Origin: Rhodobacter ferrooxidans
GTDB taxonomy: Bacteria; Pseudomonadota; Alphaproteobacteria; Rhodobacterales; Rhodobacteraceae
Length of the DNA stretch: 64,000 nt
Direction of reading: 5' to 3'
NCBI RefSeq assembly: GCF_000176015.1
Contig: NZ_ACYY01000005.1
Coordinates: 62,001 to 126,000, forward strand
Shown here: piece by piece, positions 29,830 to 38,708 of the stretch
Layout: the number at the start of each line of letters is the position of its first letter
How positions within the stretch are numbered: the stretch's first letter is position 1
Translations under genes and position numbers: made by a program
Notes under the pieces: generated by a model
Databases searched by the model: none
Seen by the model: only the letters and a program-made list of their open reading frames with translations
What the model was told of the DNA's origin: nothing

Positions 29830-30516
29830 TCATTGGGACAGGCGGTAAACACCGGTAACATCATTGCGGTCCGCCGGGCCGTAACTGTCGGGGCCGGAAG
29901 CGGTGATCACACTGAACCCCAGGTCGGGAAAATACAACTGGCGGCGCTTGATCAGGCGGTCGGACTTGCCGGAGTATTCGACCTCGATCCCCACCGCCCG
30001 GTAGGCGCAGCCTGCAACCGTCACGACCTGATCATCGACGCCGGAATAGACGGCGGTGGCCGTGCTGTCGGTGCTTTCGCTGATGGCGCCGGTTGCGTCG
30101 GTGGTTTCGTGACGGATGCTGACCGGTGCCAGCCAACTGACCCCCGTTGCCAGATCGGGGAAGTTGCTGCCGACATAGCGGAACTGGTCGCGCTGAACCA
30201 CGCCCTGCATGTTGCGGGTCAGCCGGAACTTGCGGTTACGGTGCCGATCGGAAAAGCTGCGGGTGTCGGACACAAGATACCGGCCATTGCGGTATTGCAT
30301 CACCGAAGCGGCGGTAACGCGACCGGTTTTCCAGGAATAGCGCACAGTCACCGACTGACCGTTCGCCGCCGCTGTCACCTCGTGGGTGCGGCCATCCTTG
30401 GTGGTCACCGCGATCCCATTGACCAGATCGGCACGGGTCAGGCAGCCTTCTGCCGCCTGCGCCACCGAGGTACCCATGAAGATCACCACCACCAGGGTCT
30501 TTACGAACAACGACAT
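29830..30516 (-). CDS. Secreted protein of unknown function, paralogue B
   Basis: Protein of 228 aa with a signal peptide (MSLFVKTLVVVIFMGTSVAQA). It opens EGCLTRADLVNGIAVTTKDG, has a second Cys in VAGCAYRAVGIEVEY, and ends RRQLYFPDLGFSVITA then SGPDSYGPADRNDVTG, closely matching paralogue A at 29099. The internal regions differ much more than the ends. It is the first gene of the leftward pair. Function unknown. Confidence 0.75.
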   Translation of the reverse strand: MSLFVKTLVVVIFMGTSVAQAAEGCLTRADLVNGIAVTTKDGRTHEVTAAANGQSVTVRYSWKTGRVTAASVMQYRNGRYLVSDTRSFSDRHRNRKFRLTRNMQGVVQRDQFRYVGSNFPDLATGVSWLAPVSIRHETTDATGAISESTDSTATAVYSGVDDQVVTVAGCAYRAVGIEVEYSGKSDRLIKRRQLYFPDLGFSVITASGPDSYGPADRNDVTGVYRLSQ

Positions 30517-30673
30517 TCACTGGCCTTCCGCCAAATGCGCACCAACAGATCGAACCGACACAAGACTGCACACAGGCAGAATGGACGGACCGCACCATGT
30601 GCAGCCGTCCTCACCAAACGGTGTTGATCGGAAACCGCCGCCGACCCTAGGCACCTCGCGGCGGTCTGGCCCA

Positions 30674-30790
30674 TCAGAACCAGCCAGACACCCGGTCCGC
30701 TCCGGCCGTGATGTCCTGTCCGACCCCGCCAATGGTGTTGAACCCTGCCAGAATGGCCAGCATGGCCATCATCATCAGTTTCTTGGTCAT
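30674..30790 (-). CDS. Entericidin-like peptide lacking the lipobox Cys
   Basis: Peptide of 38 aa starting MTKKLMMMAMLAILAGF and followed by NTIGGVGQDITAGADRVSGWF. The tail NT-x2-GVG-x-DI-x2-G is the signature of the entericidin A/B family, small lipoproteins whose Cys normally precedes this NT. Here that position is Phe (TTC in the coding strand, one base from TGC), so lipidation is predicted to fail. It lies just downstream of the peptide-binding protein gene on the same strand. Family assignment is good; whether it is functional is doubtful. Confidence 0.75.
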   Translation of the reverse strand: MTKKLMMMAMLAILAGFNTIGGVGQDITAGADRVSGWF

Positions 30791-30800
30791 CGTCTCTGCC

Positions 30801-32615
30801 TCAGTCCTCATACCACCAGACTTCTGGCTGGAATCCCAACCAGTCCCCATAAATCGGCAGGCGCGCGGGGAATCGCAGGTGTTTGCTGTGCGCCAGCCTT
30901 GAAACCGCAGAATACCATATCGGCACGACATATCTACCCGTTGTCAGCACCCGATCAAGCGCCTGTGTGGCGGCGACAAAATCCTCGGGCGCGGTCGAGG
31001 TCAGCATGGTCTGGATCATCGCCTCGGCGGCGGGCGAGTTGATGCCGGGCCAGTTGCGGGTGCCCGGTTCGGTCACCCCAGCCGAGCCCCAATACAGCAT
31101 CTGCTCGTTGCCGGGCGACAGCGACAGAGAGCGGATATAATGTGTCATGTCAAAGTCATAGGCGTTGGTGCGTTCCTTGTATTGGGCGCTATCGACCGTG
31201 GTCACCCGCGCGTCGATGCCCAGCCGTTTCAGCGATTCCACATAGATGTTGGCGACCGAGATCAGCTCGTCGGCCCCCTGCACCAGCAGGATCTCGAAGG
31301 CGAAAGCCTGACCTGCGGCATTTTTCAGCACGCCGTCCTGCACCGTCCAGCCCGCTTCCTCCAGCAGGGCGGTGGCGGTGCGGATGCCCTTGCGGTTGGC
31401 CTCCGACCCATCCGACACCGGCAAGCTGTACCCCTCCAGCGCGCCGGGCAGCAGATCGGCGGCAAACGGCGTCAGCAGCTCCTTGACCTTGCCGACCGCG
31501 GGCAGACCGGGGGGCATGCCAAGCACGGAATTGGAGAAATACGAGGTGATGCGCGGCTCGGTGCCGCCGGTGATGGTGGTGTTGATCAGTTCGAAATTGA
31601 ACGCCTGGATCAGCGCCTCGCGCACCCGCCAGTCAGCGAAAATCGGGCGGCGGGTGTTGAAGGCAAAGCCCTCGATCCCCGAAGGCCGGCCATGCGGGAT
31701 CTGCGAGCGCACGATATCGCCCGAGGCCACGGCGGGAAAATCGTAATTCGTCAGCCACTTGGCGGCATTGCCTTCGCGCCAGGTGCTGATCTCGCCGGCC
31801 TTGAACGCCTCGAACACCACGCCGCTGTCACCGAAATAGTCATAGCGCACGGTCGCGAAATTGTGCTGGCCGCGGTTGAAGGCCAGATCGCGGCCCCACC
31901 AGTTCGGGTTCTTCTTGAAGGTGATGAAGCGACCCGGCTCGAAGCTATCGACCACATAGGGGCCGGAACCGATCGGCGCTTCCAGGGTCGAGGCGGTGAA
32001 GTCCTTACCCTCCCACTGCGCCCGTTGCAGAATGGGGCGCAGCCCCAGGATCAGCGGCAGTTCGCGGTCTTCGGTGTTGAAGGTGAACTTCACCGACCGC
32101 GGCCCGGTTACTTCGGATTTGGCGATCTTTTTCCAGGCCCCGGCATAGCGCGGGCTGCCTTCGGTGCCCAGTTTCTCGAACGACCAGATCACGTCTTCCA
32201 CCGTGACCGGACTGCCATCCGAGAATCGGGCGCCCTCGCGCAGGGTGAATTCCACCCAAGAGCGGGCGTCGTCGGTATCCACCGATTCGGCCAGCAGACC
32301 GTACAGCGTGAAGGGTTCGTCGTAGGACCGGCCCATCAGCGTCTCGACCGTCAGCAGCCCGACACCCGCCGGGGCCGAGCCTTTGACGATATAGGGGTTC
32401 AGCGAGTCAAAGCCGCCGGACTCGCCGAAAACGATCGCCCCGCCCTTGGGCGCCTCGGGGTTGGCATAGGGCAAAGACACAAAATCGGGTGGAAGGGCGG
32501 GCTCGCCATACATAGCTATGCCATGACGCGGCTCGGCACCCGCGGGCAGCGCCACGGCCCCCAGCAGCACGGCTGCAGTGATGCCTTTGAGTTTTGCGAA
32601 AAATTCTGATTTCAT
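30801..32615 (-). CDS. Extracellular solute-binding protein, YejA/oligopeptide type
   Basis: Periplasmic binding protein (SBP family 5) of 604 aa. The signal peptide is at residues 1-27, ending VALPAGA before EPRHGIAMYGEPALP. Family features are LPYANPEAPKGGAI, DSLNPYIVKG, and FTLREGARFSDGSPVTVEDV near 115. This combination is seen in YejA-like proteins of the microcin C/oligopeptide uptake system. No permease or ATPase gene is adjacent, so it is an orphan that must work with a distant transporter. The ATG at 32615 is preferred because it starts the signal peptide. Confidence 0.9.
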   Translation of the reverse strand: MKSEFFAKLKGITAAVLLGAVALPAGAEPRHGIAMYGEPALPPDFVSLPYANPEAPKGGAIVFGESGGFDSLNPYIVKGSAPAGVGLLTVETLMGRSYDEPFTLYGLLAESVDTDDARSWVEFTLREGARFSDGSPVTVEDVIWSFEKLGTEGSPRYAGAWKKIAKSEVTGPRSVKFTFNTEDRELPLILGLRPILQRAQWEGKDFTASTLEAPIGSGPYVVDSFEPGRFITFKKNPNWWGRDLAFNRGQHNFATVRYDYFGDSGVVFEAFKAGEISTWREGNAAKWLTNYDFPAVASGDIVRSQIPHGRPSGIEGFAFNTRRPIFADWRVREALIQAFNFELINTTITGGTEPRITSYFSNSVLGMPPGLPAVGKVKELLTPFAADLLPGALEGYSLPVSDGSEANRKGIRTATALLEEAGWTVQDGVLKNAAGQAFAFEILLVQGADELISVANIYVESLKRLGIDARVTTVDSAQYKERTNAYDFDMTHYIRSLSLSPGNEQMLYWGSAGVTEPGTRNWPGINSPAAEAMIQTMLTSTAPEDFVAATQALDRVLTTGRYVVPIWYSAVSRLAHSKHLRFPARLPIYGDWLGFQPEVWWYED

Positions 32616-32716
32616 TCTGGCAACAATCTCCCGGCGGCCTGCATTTGCTGGCGCAACCGTAAAGCGCCGCCGGGGCCATTTCAAACTTTTTACTTCCCCC
32701 CCGGCAGCTTAGCGCG

Positions 32717-32804
32717 TATAAGATACCTACTGCTCGATAGGTTTCTTGCCTGTATGAAACCTGCCTCAATAACTTAACGCCAGCCTTGTGCTGGCGTTTT
32801 TTTT
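32717..32804 (+). ncRNA. Candidate sRNA with intrinsic terminator
   Basis: A strong rho-independent terminator (AACGCCAGC, loop CTTGT, GCTGGCGTT, then eight T) at 32776-32804 lies in a gap where no gene on that strand ends. A -10-like TATAAG is at 32717-32722, giving a transcript of about 75 nt from near 32,729. No matching -35 box is evident. There is no open frame. This suggests an independently transcribed small RNA between the divergent peptide-binding protein gene and bdhA. Confidence 0.5.
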
Positions 32805-32943
32805 GGCCCTGTCCCCTGCAATCGTTAAGGTTTCGCGCGCCGATCGGTCGGCTGCCACCGGGCATAGAATCACGCCGATCCCGGCTCGATTCCGCCGCCG
32901 ATATCGGCTATCGCTGCAGGCGCAGCAGGGACGGGAGACAGGC

Positions 32944-33717
32944 ATGACGCTCAGGGGCAAAACCGCAATCATCACCGGGTCGAACTCGGGCATCGGGCTG
33001 GGGATCGCGCAGGAACTGGCGCGCGCCGGGGCCGATGTGGTGATCAACTCCTTCACCGACCGGCCCGAGGATCATGCGCTGGCCGCCAGCATTGCCGCCG
33101 CGCATGGGGTGAAAGCCCGCTACATCGCCGCCGACATGGCCGATGGCGGGGCCTGCCGTGGGCTGGTGGAACGTGCGGGTAGCTGCGACATTCTGGTGAA
33201 CAATGCGGGCATCCAGTTCGTCGCCCCGATCGACGAGTTTCCCACCGACAAGTGGAACGCCATTCTGGCGATCAACCTTTCCTCGGCCTTCCACACCACC
33301 GCCGCGGCCCTGCCGGGCATGCGGGCGCGCGGCTGGGGCCGGGTGGTCAACATCGCCTCGGCGCATGGCCTGACCGCCAGCCCCTACAAATCCGCCTATA
33401 TCGCCGCCAAGCACGGGCTGGTCGGGCTGTCCAAGACCACCGCGCTGGAAACCGCGGGGCAAGGCATCACCTGCAACGCGGTCTGCCCGGGCTATGTGCT
33501 GACCCCGCTGGTCGAGGCGCAGATCCCCGACCAGATGAAGGCGCATGGCATGGACCGCGAGACCGTGGTGCGCGAGGTGATGCTGTCGCGGCAACCGTCG
33601 CGGCAATTTGCCACAACCGAACAGCTCGGTGGAACTGTCGTTTTTTTGTGCAGTCCGCATGCCGACCAGATCACCGGCACCACCATCTCGGTCGATGGCG
33701 GCTGGACGGCGCTTTAA
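32944..33717 (+). CDS. bdhA: 3-hydroxybutyrate dehydrogenase (SDR)
   Basis: NAD-dependent short-chain dehydrogenase of 257 aa that oxidises D-3-hydroxybutyrate to acetoacetate, part of PHB breakdown. It has cofactor motif TGSNSGIGLG (residues 10-19), NNAGIQFVAPIDEFP, and the catalytic Ser/Tyr/Lys around IASAHGLTASPYKSAYIAAKHG. The near-complete agreement of the NNAGIQ, YKSAYIAAKHGLVGL and VCPGYVLTPLV segments with known BdhA proteins supports the specific name. GGGAGACAGGC precedes the ATG. Confidence 0.92.
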   Translation: MTLRGKTAIITGSNSGIGLGIAQELARAGADVVINSFTDRPEDHALAASIAAAHGVKARYIAADMADGGACRGLVERAGSCDILVNNAGIQFVAPIDEFPTDKWNAILAINLSSAFHTTAAALPGMRARGWGRVVNIASAHGLTASPYKSAYIAAKHGLVGLSKTTALETAGQGITCNAVCPGYVLTPLVEAQIPDQMKAHGMDRETVVREVMLSRQPSRQFATTEQLGGTVVFLCSPHADQITGTTISVDGGWTAL

Positions 33718-33799
33718 AGCGTCACACGAAGAACGCCCGCCAAGGCCTTTCATCTGTTCTCAAATATCCCCGCCGGAGGCTCCTTCGGCGGGGCCGGGA

Positions 33800-34510
33800 T
33801 CAGGCGGCGGTCAGCACGGGCTGCGACGGGTCTTTCGGATTGGGATAGACCAGCCCGGCCGAGATGATCAGCTTGGCCGCATCTTCCAGCGACATGTCCA
33901 GCATGATCACCCTGTCGGCCGGCACATAGACCAGAAAGCCCGAGGTCGGGTTGGGCGTGGTGGCCACGAACACCGTCAGCACATCACCATCGACAGGGAT
34001 CTTCTGCGCCAGTTCGTCACGCGCCTTGGTGGCGACAAAGCCGATGGCCCAGATACCCTGGCGCGGAAACTCGACCAGACAGGCCTTGTCGAAGTTGGTC
34101 TCGGACTGCGCGAAAACCGTTTCCGCGATTTGTTTCAAGCCGTTGTAGATCGATCTTACCACGGGCATCCGGTCCACCAGCCCCTCGGCCCAGCCAATCA
34201 GCGACCGCCCGATCAGGCCCTTGGCGATCCAGCCGACCACGGCGGTGAACACCAGAAACACCACCACGCCAACGCCGCGCACCGGGAATTCGTAGTCCGG
34301 CCCGAAGAACCGCCGCATCAGCGCATCGGGTTGATAGGGACCGGGCACCAGCGGCAGGATCCAGCTGTCGATCATGCCGATCACGGTCCAGATCAGATAG
34401 ATGGTCAGCCCGACCGGCAGCACCACCACCAGTCCGGTCAGAAAGCTGGCGCGCAGGCCGCCCAGCAGGCCGCGGCGCTTGTGGGCAAGGGGGGGCGGAA
34501 GGTCGGTCAT
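33800..34510 (-). CDS. DUF502-family inner-membrane protein
   Basis: Protein of 236 aa with two membrane helices (about residues 22-45 and 80-104). Then comes the conserved DUF502 body: MPVVRSIYNGLKQIAETVF, a FVATTPNPTSGFLVYVP segment and DMSLEDAAKLIISAG. The family is widespread in bacteria and chloroplasts (the plant COV1 proteins) without a defined biochemical activity. It is the third gene of a leftward run with psuK and psuG, 68 nt after psuG. Confidence 0.9.
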   Translation of the reverse strand: MTDLPPPLAHKRRGLLGGLRASFLTGLVVVLPVGLTIYLIWTVIGMIDSWILPLVPGPYQPDALMRRFFGPDYEFPVRGVGVVVFLVFTAVVGWIAKGLIGRSLIGWAEGLVDRMPVVRSIYNGLKQIAETVFAQSETNFDKACLVEFPRQGIWAIGFVATKARDELAQKIPVDGDVLTVFVATTPNPTSGFLVYVPADRVIMLDMSLEDAAKLIISAGLVYPNPKDPSQPVLTAA

Positions 34511-34577
34511 CACTATTCCTTTTTCATCAGCGCAATGTAAGGCCGCAGCACCTGCGAAACAATGGCCAAAGCCCGGG

Positions 34578-35501
34578 TCAGGCCGCGCGCTGACGGGCGA
34601 TTTCGATGGCGATGGCAGCACCAAGGCGGGCGTTGTTCAGCACCAGGTCGATGTTGGAGGCCAGCGAGCGCCCCTCGGTCAGCTCGAATATCCGTTGCAG
34701 CAGGAAGGGTGTCACCGCTTTGGCGGCGATGCCCTGCGCCGCCGCCTCGTCCAGCGCCTGTTCGATGGCGGGCGAGATTTCGGCAAGCTGGATCTCGGCG
34801 GCCTCGGGGATCGGGTTGGCCACCAGTTGGCCACCCGCCAGCCCCAGCCGGGCGCGCATCAGATGGGCGCTCGCAATTTCGGCCGCGGAGTTCATCCGCA
34901 AGGGTGCCGCCAGCCCCGAGGCGCGCGACCAGAAGGCGGGGAAATCGTCCTGACCGTAAGCGATCACCGGCACGCCCTGGGTTTCCAGATACTCCAGGGT
35001 TTTCGGCAGATCGAGGATCGCCTTGGCGCCGGCGGCCACCACGGTGACGGCGGTGCGCGCCAGTTCGGTCAGGTCGGCGGAAATGTCGAAACTGGTTTCC
35101 GCCCCGCGATGCACGCCGCCGATGCCGCCGGTGGCAAACACCGCAATCCCGGCCAGGTTAGCGCAGATCATGGTGGCGGCAACCGTGGTGGCCCCCATCC
35201 GGCCCGAAGTCAGGCACACTGCCAGATCGGCGCGCGACAGTTTCATCACCTCGGGTGCCTGGCCCAGCCGGTCCAGATCGGCATCCGACAGCCCGATATG
35301 GATCATGCCGCCCAGCACCGCGATGGTGGCGGGCACAGCGCCCGCGGCCCGCACCGCCGCCTCGACTGCGCGGGCGGTCTGCACGTTTTGCGGATAAGGC
35401 ATGCCGTGGCTGATGATGGTGGATTCCAGCGCCACCACCGGCGCGCCGCTGGACAGGGCATCGTAAACCTCGGGGGCAAAGCGCAGGGGCAGGGCGGTCA
35501 T
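34578..35501 (-). CDS. psuG: Pseudouridine-5'-phosphate glycosidase
   Basis: Splits pseudouridine 5'-phosphate into uracil and ribose 5-phosphate, 307 aa. The conserved start VALESTIISHGMPYPQN (about 23-39), LGGMIHIGL, ATGGIGGVHRGAE, the active-site Lys region AGAKAILDLPKTLEYLETQG and NPIPEA are all present. The start overlaps the psuK stop by 2 nt. psuK and psuG together give pseudouridine catabolism. Confidence 0.96.
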   Translation of the reverse strand: MTALPLRFAPEVYDALSSGAPVVALESTIISHGMPYPQNVQTARAVEAAVRAAGAVPATIAVLGGMIHIGLSDADLDRLGQAPEVMKLSRADLAVCLTSGRMGATTVAATMICANLAGIAVFATGGIGGVHRGAETSFDISADLTELARTAVTVVAAGAKAILDLPKTLEYLETQGVPVIAYGQDDFPAFWSRASGLAAPLRMNSAAEIASAHLMRARLGLAGGQLVANPIPEAAEIQLAEISPAIEQALDEAAAQGIAAKAVTPFLLQRIFELTEGRSLASNIDLVLNNARLGAAIAIEIARQRAA

Positions 35502-36391
35502 GGAATCTCTCCTGATATATAGTCGGCGGCGGCTCGCAGGGCGGCATCGAGTGCGGCCCTCGCGTCGGCGCCGTGGCGTTCGGCAACGATATGGGCGGCC
35601 ATGAAGGTGTCGCCCGCACCGGTAAAACGGCGGACGCGCACGGCGGGCGGGGTGGCGGAAATCACACCCTGACCGCGTGCACCCATCGCACAGGGACGCG
35701 GACCATCTGTCACCAGCGCCCTTGCGGCGCCCTGCGCCAGCAGGCCTTCGACCGCCGCCTCTGCGCCGTCAAAGACCCTGCCGCACAGGATGCCCGCCTC
35801 TTGCAGATTGACATAGAGCGTGGCGCCGGGATGCGCCAGCAAGGGCACCAGCCGGTCGGCCTTGCCGGGGCTGGCCGGGGCCACCCGCAGATCGGCTGCG
35901 GCAAACAGCGGCGAGCCTGCCATGTCGGCCAGCATCATTGCCGTCAGATTGCCATCGACCGCAATCATCCCCGCCCAGGGCCGCGCCGCGCTGCCCAACC
36001 GGCCATCGGCCAAAGGCGCCAATATCCGCGCCCCCGCCGCCTCGAGCGCGCGGGCATCGGCAACGGCGGCAACCATGCCCTCGGCCCCCTCGATCGCCAG
36101 ATAGCGGTCGGTCGGCAGATCATCGCTGCGGTGGATGAAATCGGTGATCAACCCCATGCCGGTGCAGGCGGTCAGCAACTCCTGCCCCTCGGCGTCGCGA
36201 CCGATGGCCGACAGCAGGGCAGGGCGCAGACCAAAGCGGCGCAGCGTCATCGCGATGTTCATCGCCACCCCACCGGGCAATCGGCTGATCCGCCCCGGCA
36301 CATCGGCCCCGAACGGCATGGCCACCGGCGCGCGACCGATGATGTCCCACAGCACGGCACCGATGCACAGGATGTCCGGGGTTGGTGTCAT
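35498..36391 (-). CDS. psuK: Pseudouridine kinase, PfkB family
   Basis: PfkB-type carbohydrate kinase of 297 aa. It has an N-terminal glycine motif SRLPGGVAMNIAMTLRRFG and the C-terminal anion-hole/catalytic motif RRFTGAGDTFMAAH with its Asp. Operon position directly before psuG supports pseudouridine as substrate: the kinase supplies pseudouridine 5'-phosphate to PsuG. The ATG at 36391 is chosen because residues before it show no family similarity. Confidence 0.92.
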   Translation of the reverse strand: MTPTPDILCIGAVLWDIIGRAPVAMPFGADVPGRISRLPGGVAMNIAMTLRRFGLRPALLSAIGRDAEGQELLTACTGMGLITDFIHRSDDLPTDRYLAIEGAEGMVAAVADARALEAAGARILAPLADGRLGSAARPWAGMIAVDGNLTAMMLADMAGSPLFAAADLRVAPASPGKADRLVPLLAHPGATLYVNLQEAGILCGRVFDGAEAAVEGLLAQGAARALVTDGPRPCAMGARGQGVISATPPAVRVRRFTGAGDTFMAAHIVAERHGADARAALDAALRAAADYISGEIP

Positions 36392-36554
36392 TCCGCCTTG
36401 TCGCGCAAACCCCAAGCCTTCGCAAGTGGCCCGGACCGACGCTTCGCGGGGGGTATTTGACCAGGAAAAAGGGTCTTGAGGTTTCATCTTCGCAAAAATA
36501 TCCTCGCCGAAGGCCAGAAGTTGCTGCCGCATCGGTCCGCACCGCCGCAAGGGC

Positions 36555-36583
36555 TTGCAATCGCGCCGGAGCCGGGCTAGAGG
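36555..36583 (+). promoter_or_regulatory. Probable sigma-70 promoter of rpsB-tsf
   Basis: TTGCAA (36555-36560), a spacer of exactly 17 nt, then TAGAGG (36578-36583), about 118 nt ahead of rpsB. The remaining 309-nt gap between psuK and rpsB holds the rpsB leader, with several short dyads (for example around 36,615-36,635) and no open gene. Confidence 0.6.
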
Positions 36584-36700
36584 CACCCCACTTCACAGGC
36601 AGGGCTTGGGCATTGCGGGGAGAAATCCCGCAGCGTCCGCCGGTTGGACCATTCGGTCTGAGACAGCTTTGCCGAGGATCGAAACCGGAAAGGATAAGAC

Positions 36701-37459
36701 ATGGCTCTTCCTGAGTTCACCATGCGTCAGCTGCTGGAAGCTGGCGTTCACTACGGCCACCAGACCGCACGCTGGAACCCGAAGATGGGCGAATACATCT
36801 ACGGCGACCGCAACGGCATCCACATTCTTGACCTGACGCAGACCGTTCCGCTGCTGGACCAGGCGCTGAAAGTGGTGCGCGACACCGTGGCCAAGGGCGG
36901 CCGCATCCTGTTCGTCGGCACCAAGCGTCAGGCGCAAAAGCCGATCTCGGAAGCTGCCGAGCGTTGCGCGCAATTCTACATGAACCACCGCTGGCTGGGC
37001 GGCACGCTCACCAACTGGAAAACCGTGTCGCAGTCGATCAACCGGCTGAAACAGGTGGACGAGCTGATGGCGCATGGCGCCGACGGCCTGACCAAGAAGG
37101 AACGCCTGAACATCGAGCGTGAGCAGACCAAGCTGCAAGCCAGCCTGGGCGGCATCCGCGAAATGGGTGGCGTGCCCGACCTGATCTTCATCATCGATGT
37201 GGGCAAGGAAGACCTGGCCATTCTGGAAGCGCAGAAGCTGGGCATCCCGGTGATTGCGGTGGTCGATACCAACTGCTCGCCCAAGGGCGTCGATTACATC
37301 ATCCCCGGCAACGATGACGCCGCCCGCGCCATCGCGCTTTACTGCGACCTGATCTCGCGTGCCGCCCTTGACGGCATGACCGCCCAGATGGGTGCCGCCG
37401 GCATCGACCTTGGCGCGCTGGATCAGGCGCCGGAAGAAGACGCCGTCGTCGAGGCCTGA
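36701..37459 (+). CDS. rpsB: 30S ribosomal protein S2
   Basis: Small-subunit protein of 252 aa. It starts [20 protein letters not shown], followed by the family segments [55 protein letters not shown] and [25 protein letters not shown] is placed 8-12 nt before the ATG. It is followed by tsf, the standard bacterial order. Confidence 0.99.
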   Translation: MALPEFTMRQLLEAGVHYGHQTARWNPKMGEYIYGDRNGIHILDLTQTVPLLDQALKVVRDTVAKGGRILFVGTKRQAQKPISEAAERCAQFYMNHRWLGGTLTNWKTVSQSINRLKQVDELMAHGADGLTKKERLNIEREQTKLQASLGGIREMGGVPDLIFIIDVGKEDLAILEAQKLGIPVIAVVDTNCSPKGVDYIIPGNDDAARAIALYCDLISRAALDGMTAQMGAAGIDLGALDQAPEEDAVVEA

Positions 37460-37534
37460 GCCTCGACGTCCGACCATTTGCCCGGCGGGGGGAAGCCTCG
37501 CCGGGATTTTCCATTGAACCACAGGAGAGCCGCT

Positions 37535-38443
37535 ATGGCGATCACCGCACAGATGGTGAAGGAACTGCGCGAATCCACCGGCGCAGGCATGATGGACGCG
37601 AAGAAGGCGCTGGTTGAAACCGACGGCAACATGGAAGCCGCGGTGGACTGGCTGCGCACCAAGGGTCTGGCCAAGGCCGCCAAGAAGGCCGACCGCGTGG
37701 CCGCCGAAGGTCTGGTGGGCGTGGCTGTGACCGATGGCCGCGGCGTTGCCGTCGAGATCAACTCGGAAACCGACTTCCTGGCCAAGAGCCCGGATTTTCA
37801 GGCGCTGGTGCGCGAAGTGACCAAGGTCGCGTTGCAGACCGGCGAGTCGGTCGAGGTGCTGCGCGCCGCCGATCTGAACGGTGAAACCGTCGAGGCGGTG
37901 ATCAACGGCGCCATCGCCCGCATCGGCGAGAACATGACGCTGCGCCGCTTGCACGTTCTGGAAGGCGATACCGTGGTGTCCTATGTCCACAATGCCGCCA
38001 CCGAAGGCATGGGCAAGATCGGTGTGCTGGTGGCGCTGAAAGGCCCGGCCGACAAGGCCGCGGTCATCGGCAAGCAATTCGCCATGCACATCGCCGCCAC
38101 CGCCCCGATGGCGCTTTCCGAAGCGCATCTGGACCCGATGATCGTGGCGCGCGAACTGACCGTGCAGACCCAGAAGGCGCTGGAAGAAAACGCATCTTCG
38201 GCCAAGCCGAAGCCCGATGCGGTGATCCAGAACAACATCATTCCGGGGCGGATGAAGCGGTTCTTCTCGGAAAACACCCTGCTGGGCCAGCAGTTCGTGA
38301 TCAACCCCGATGTCACCGTCGAACAGGCGGCCAAGGAAGCGGGCGTCGAGATCACCGGCTTTGCCCGCGTCATGGTCGGCGAAGGCATCGAGAAGGAAAA
38401 GGAAGATTTCGCCGCCGAGGTCGCAAAGACTCTGGCCGGCTGA
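37535..38443 (+). CDS. tsf: Translation elongation factor Ts
   Basis: Nucleotide-exchange factor for EF-Tu, 302 aa. It begins [20 protein letters not shown] with the UBA-like N-terminal [20 protein letters not shown]. It then shows the core [12 protein letters not shown] and the coiled-coil region ending [26 protein letters not shown]. It uses an AGGAGAG site before the ATG at 37535, and a terminator follows 73 nt after the stop. Confidence 0.99.
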   Translation: MAITAQMVKELRESTGAGMMDAKKALVETDGNMEAAVDWLRTKGLAKAAKKADRVAAEGLVGVAVTDGRGVAVEINSETDFLAKSPDFQALVREVTKVALQTGESVEVLRAADLNGETVEAVINGAIARIGENMTLRRLHVLEGDTVVSYVHNAATEGMGKIGVLVALKGPADKAAVIGKQFAMHIAATAPMALSEAHLDPMIVARELTVQTQKALEENASSAKPKPDAVIQNNIIPGRMKRFFSENTLLGQQFVINPDVTVEQAAKEAGVEITGFARVMVGEGIEKEKEDFAAEVAKTLAG

Positions 38444-38516
38444 TCGCTGCGGCCCGGCTACGGTCGGGCCTGATTGAATACGGGCCTGATTGAAGATGGG
38501 CCTGCCTGAAAACGCA

Positions 38517-38552
38517 AACGGTGCAACCCTGGGGAGGTTGCACCGTTTTTTT
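38517..38552 (+). terminator. Intrinsic terminator of rpsB-tsf
   Basis: AACGGTGCAACC, a 7-nt loop CTGGGGA, GGTTGCACCGTT, then an uninterrupted T-run. A perfect 12-bp stem makes this one of the clearest terminators in the window. Confidence 0.95.
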
Positions 38553-38708
38553 TTTTGCCGGGTTTCTGGGGAAGCAACCGCGGCGCAGGCTTTCGTCACG
38601 GAAACGGTGAAAAACCACCGCTCCGATTCCGCGACTTCAGGCCAAAGCCCTCGCGCGGAACTTGTGCAACCTGCCAGTTAACGCTGCGTCAGGTAAGTCC
38701 GGTATTCC

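Noticed and set aside
38359-38443. tRNA or rRNA gene near rpsB-tsf
   Set aside because: No cloverleaf or rRNA-like sequence could be found there; the only tRNA gene I can support in the window is tRNA-Gln at 48359.
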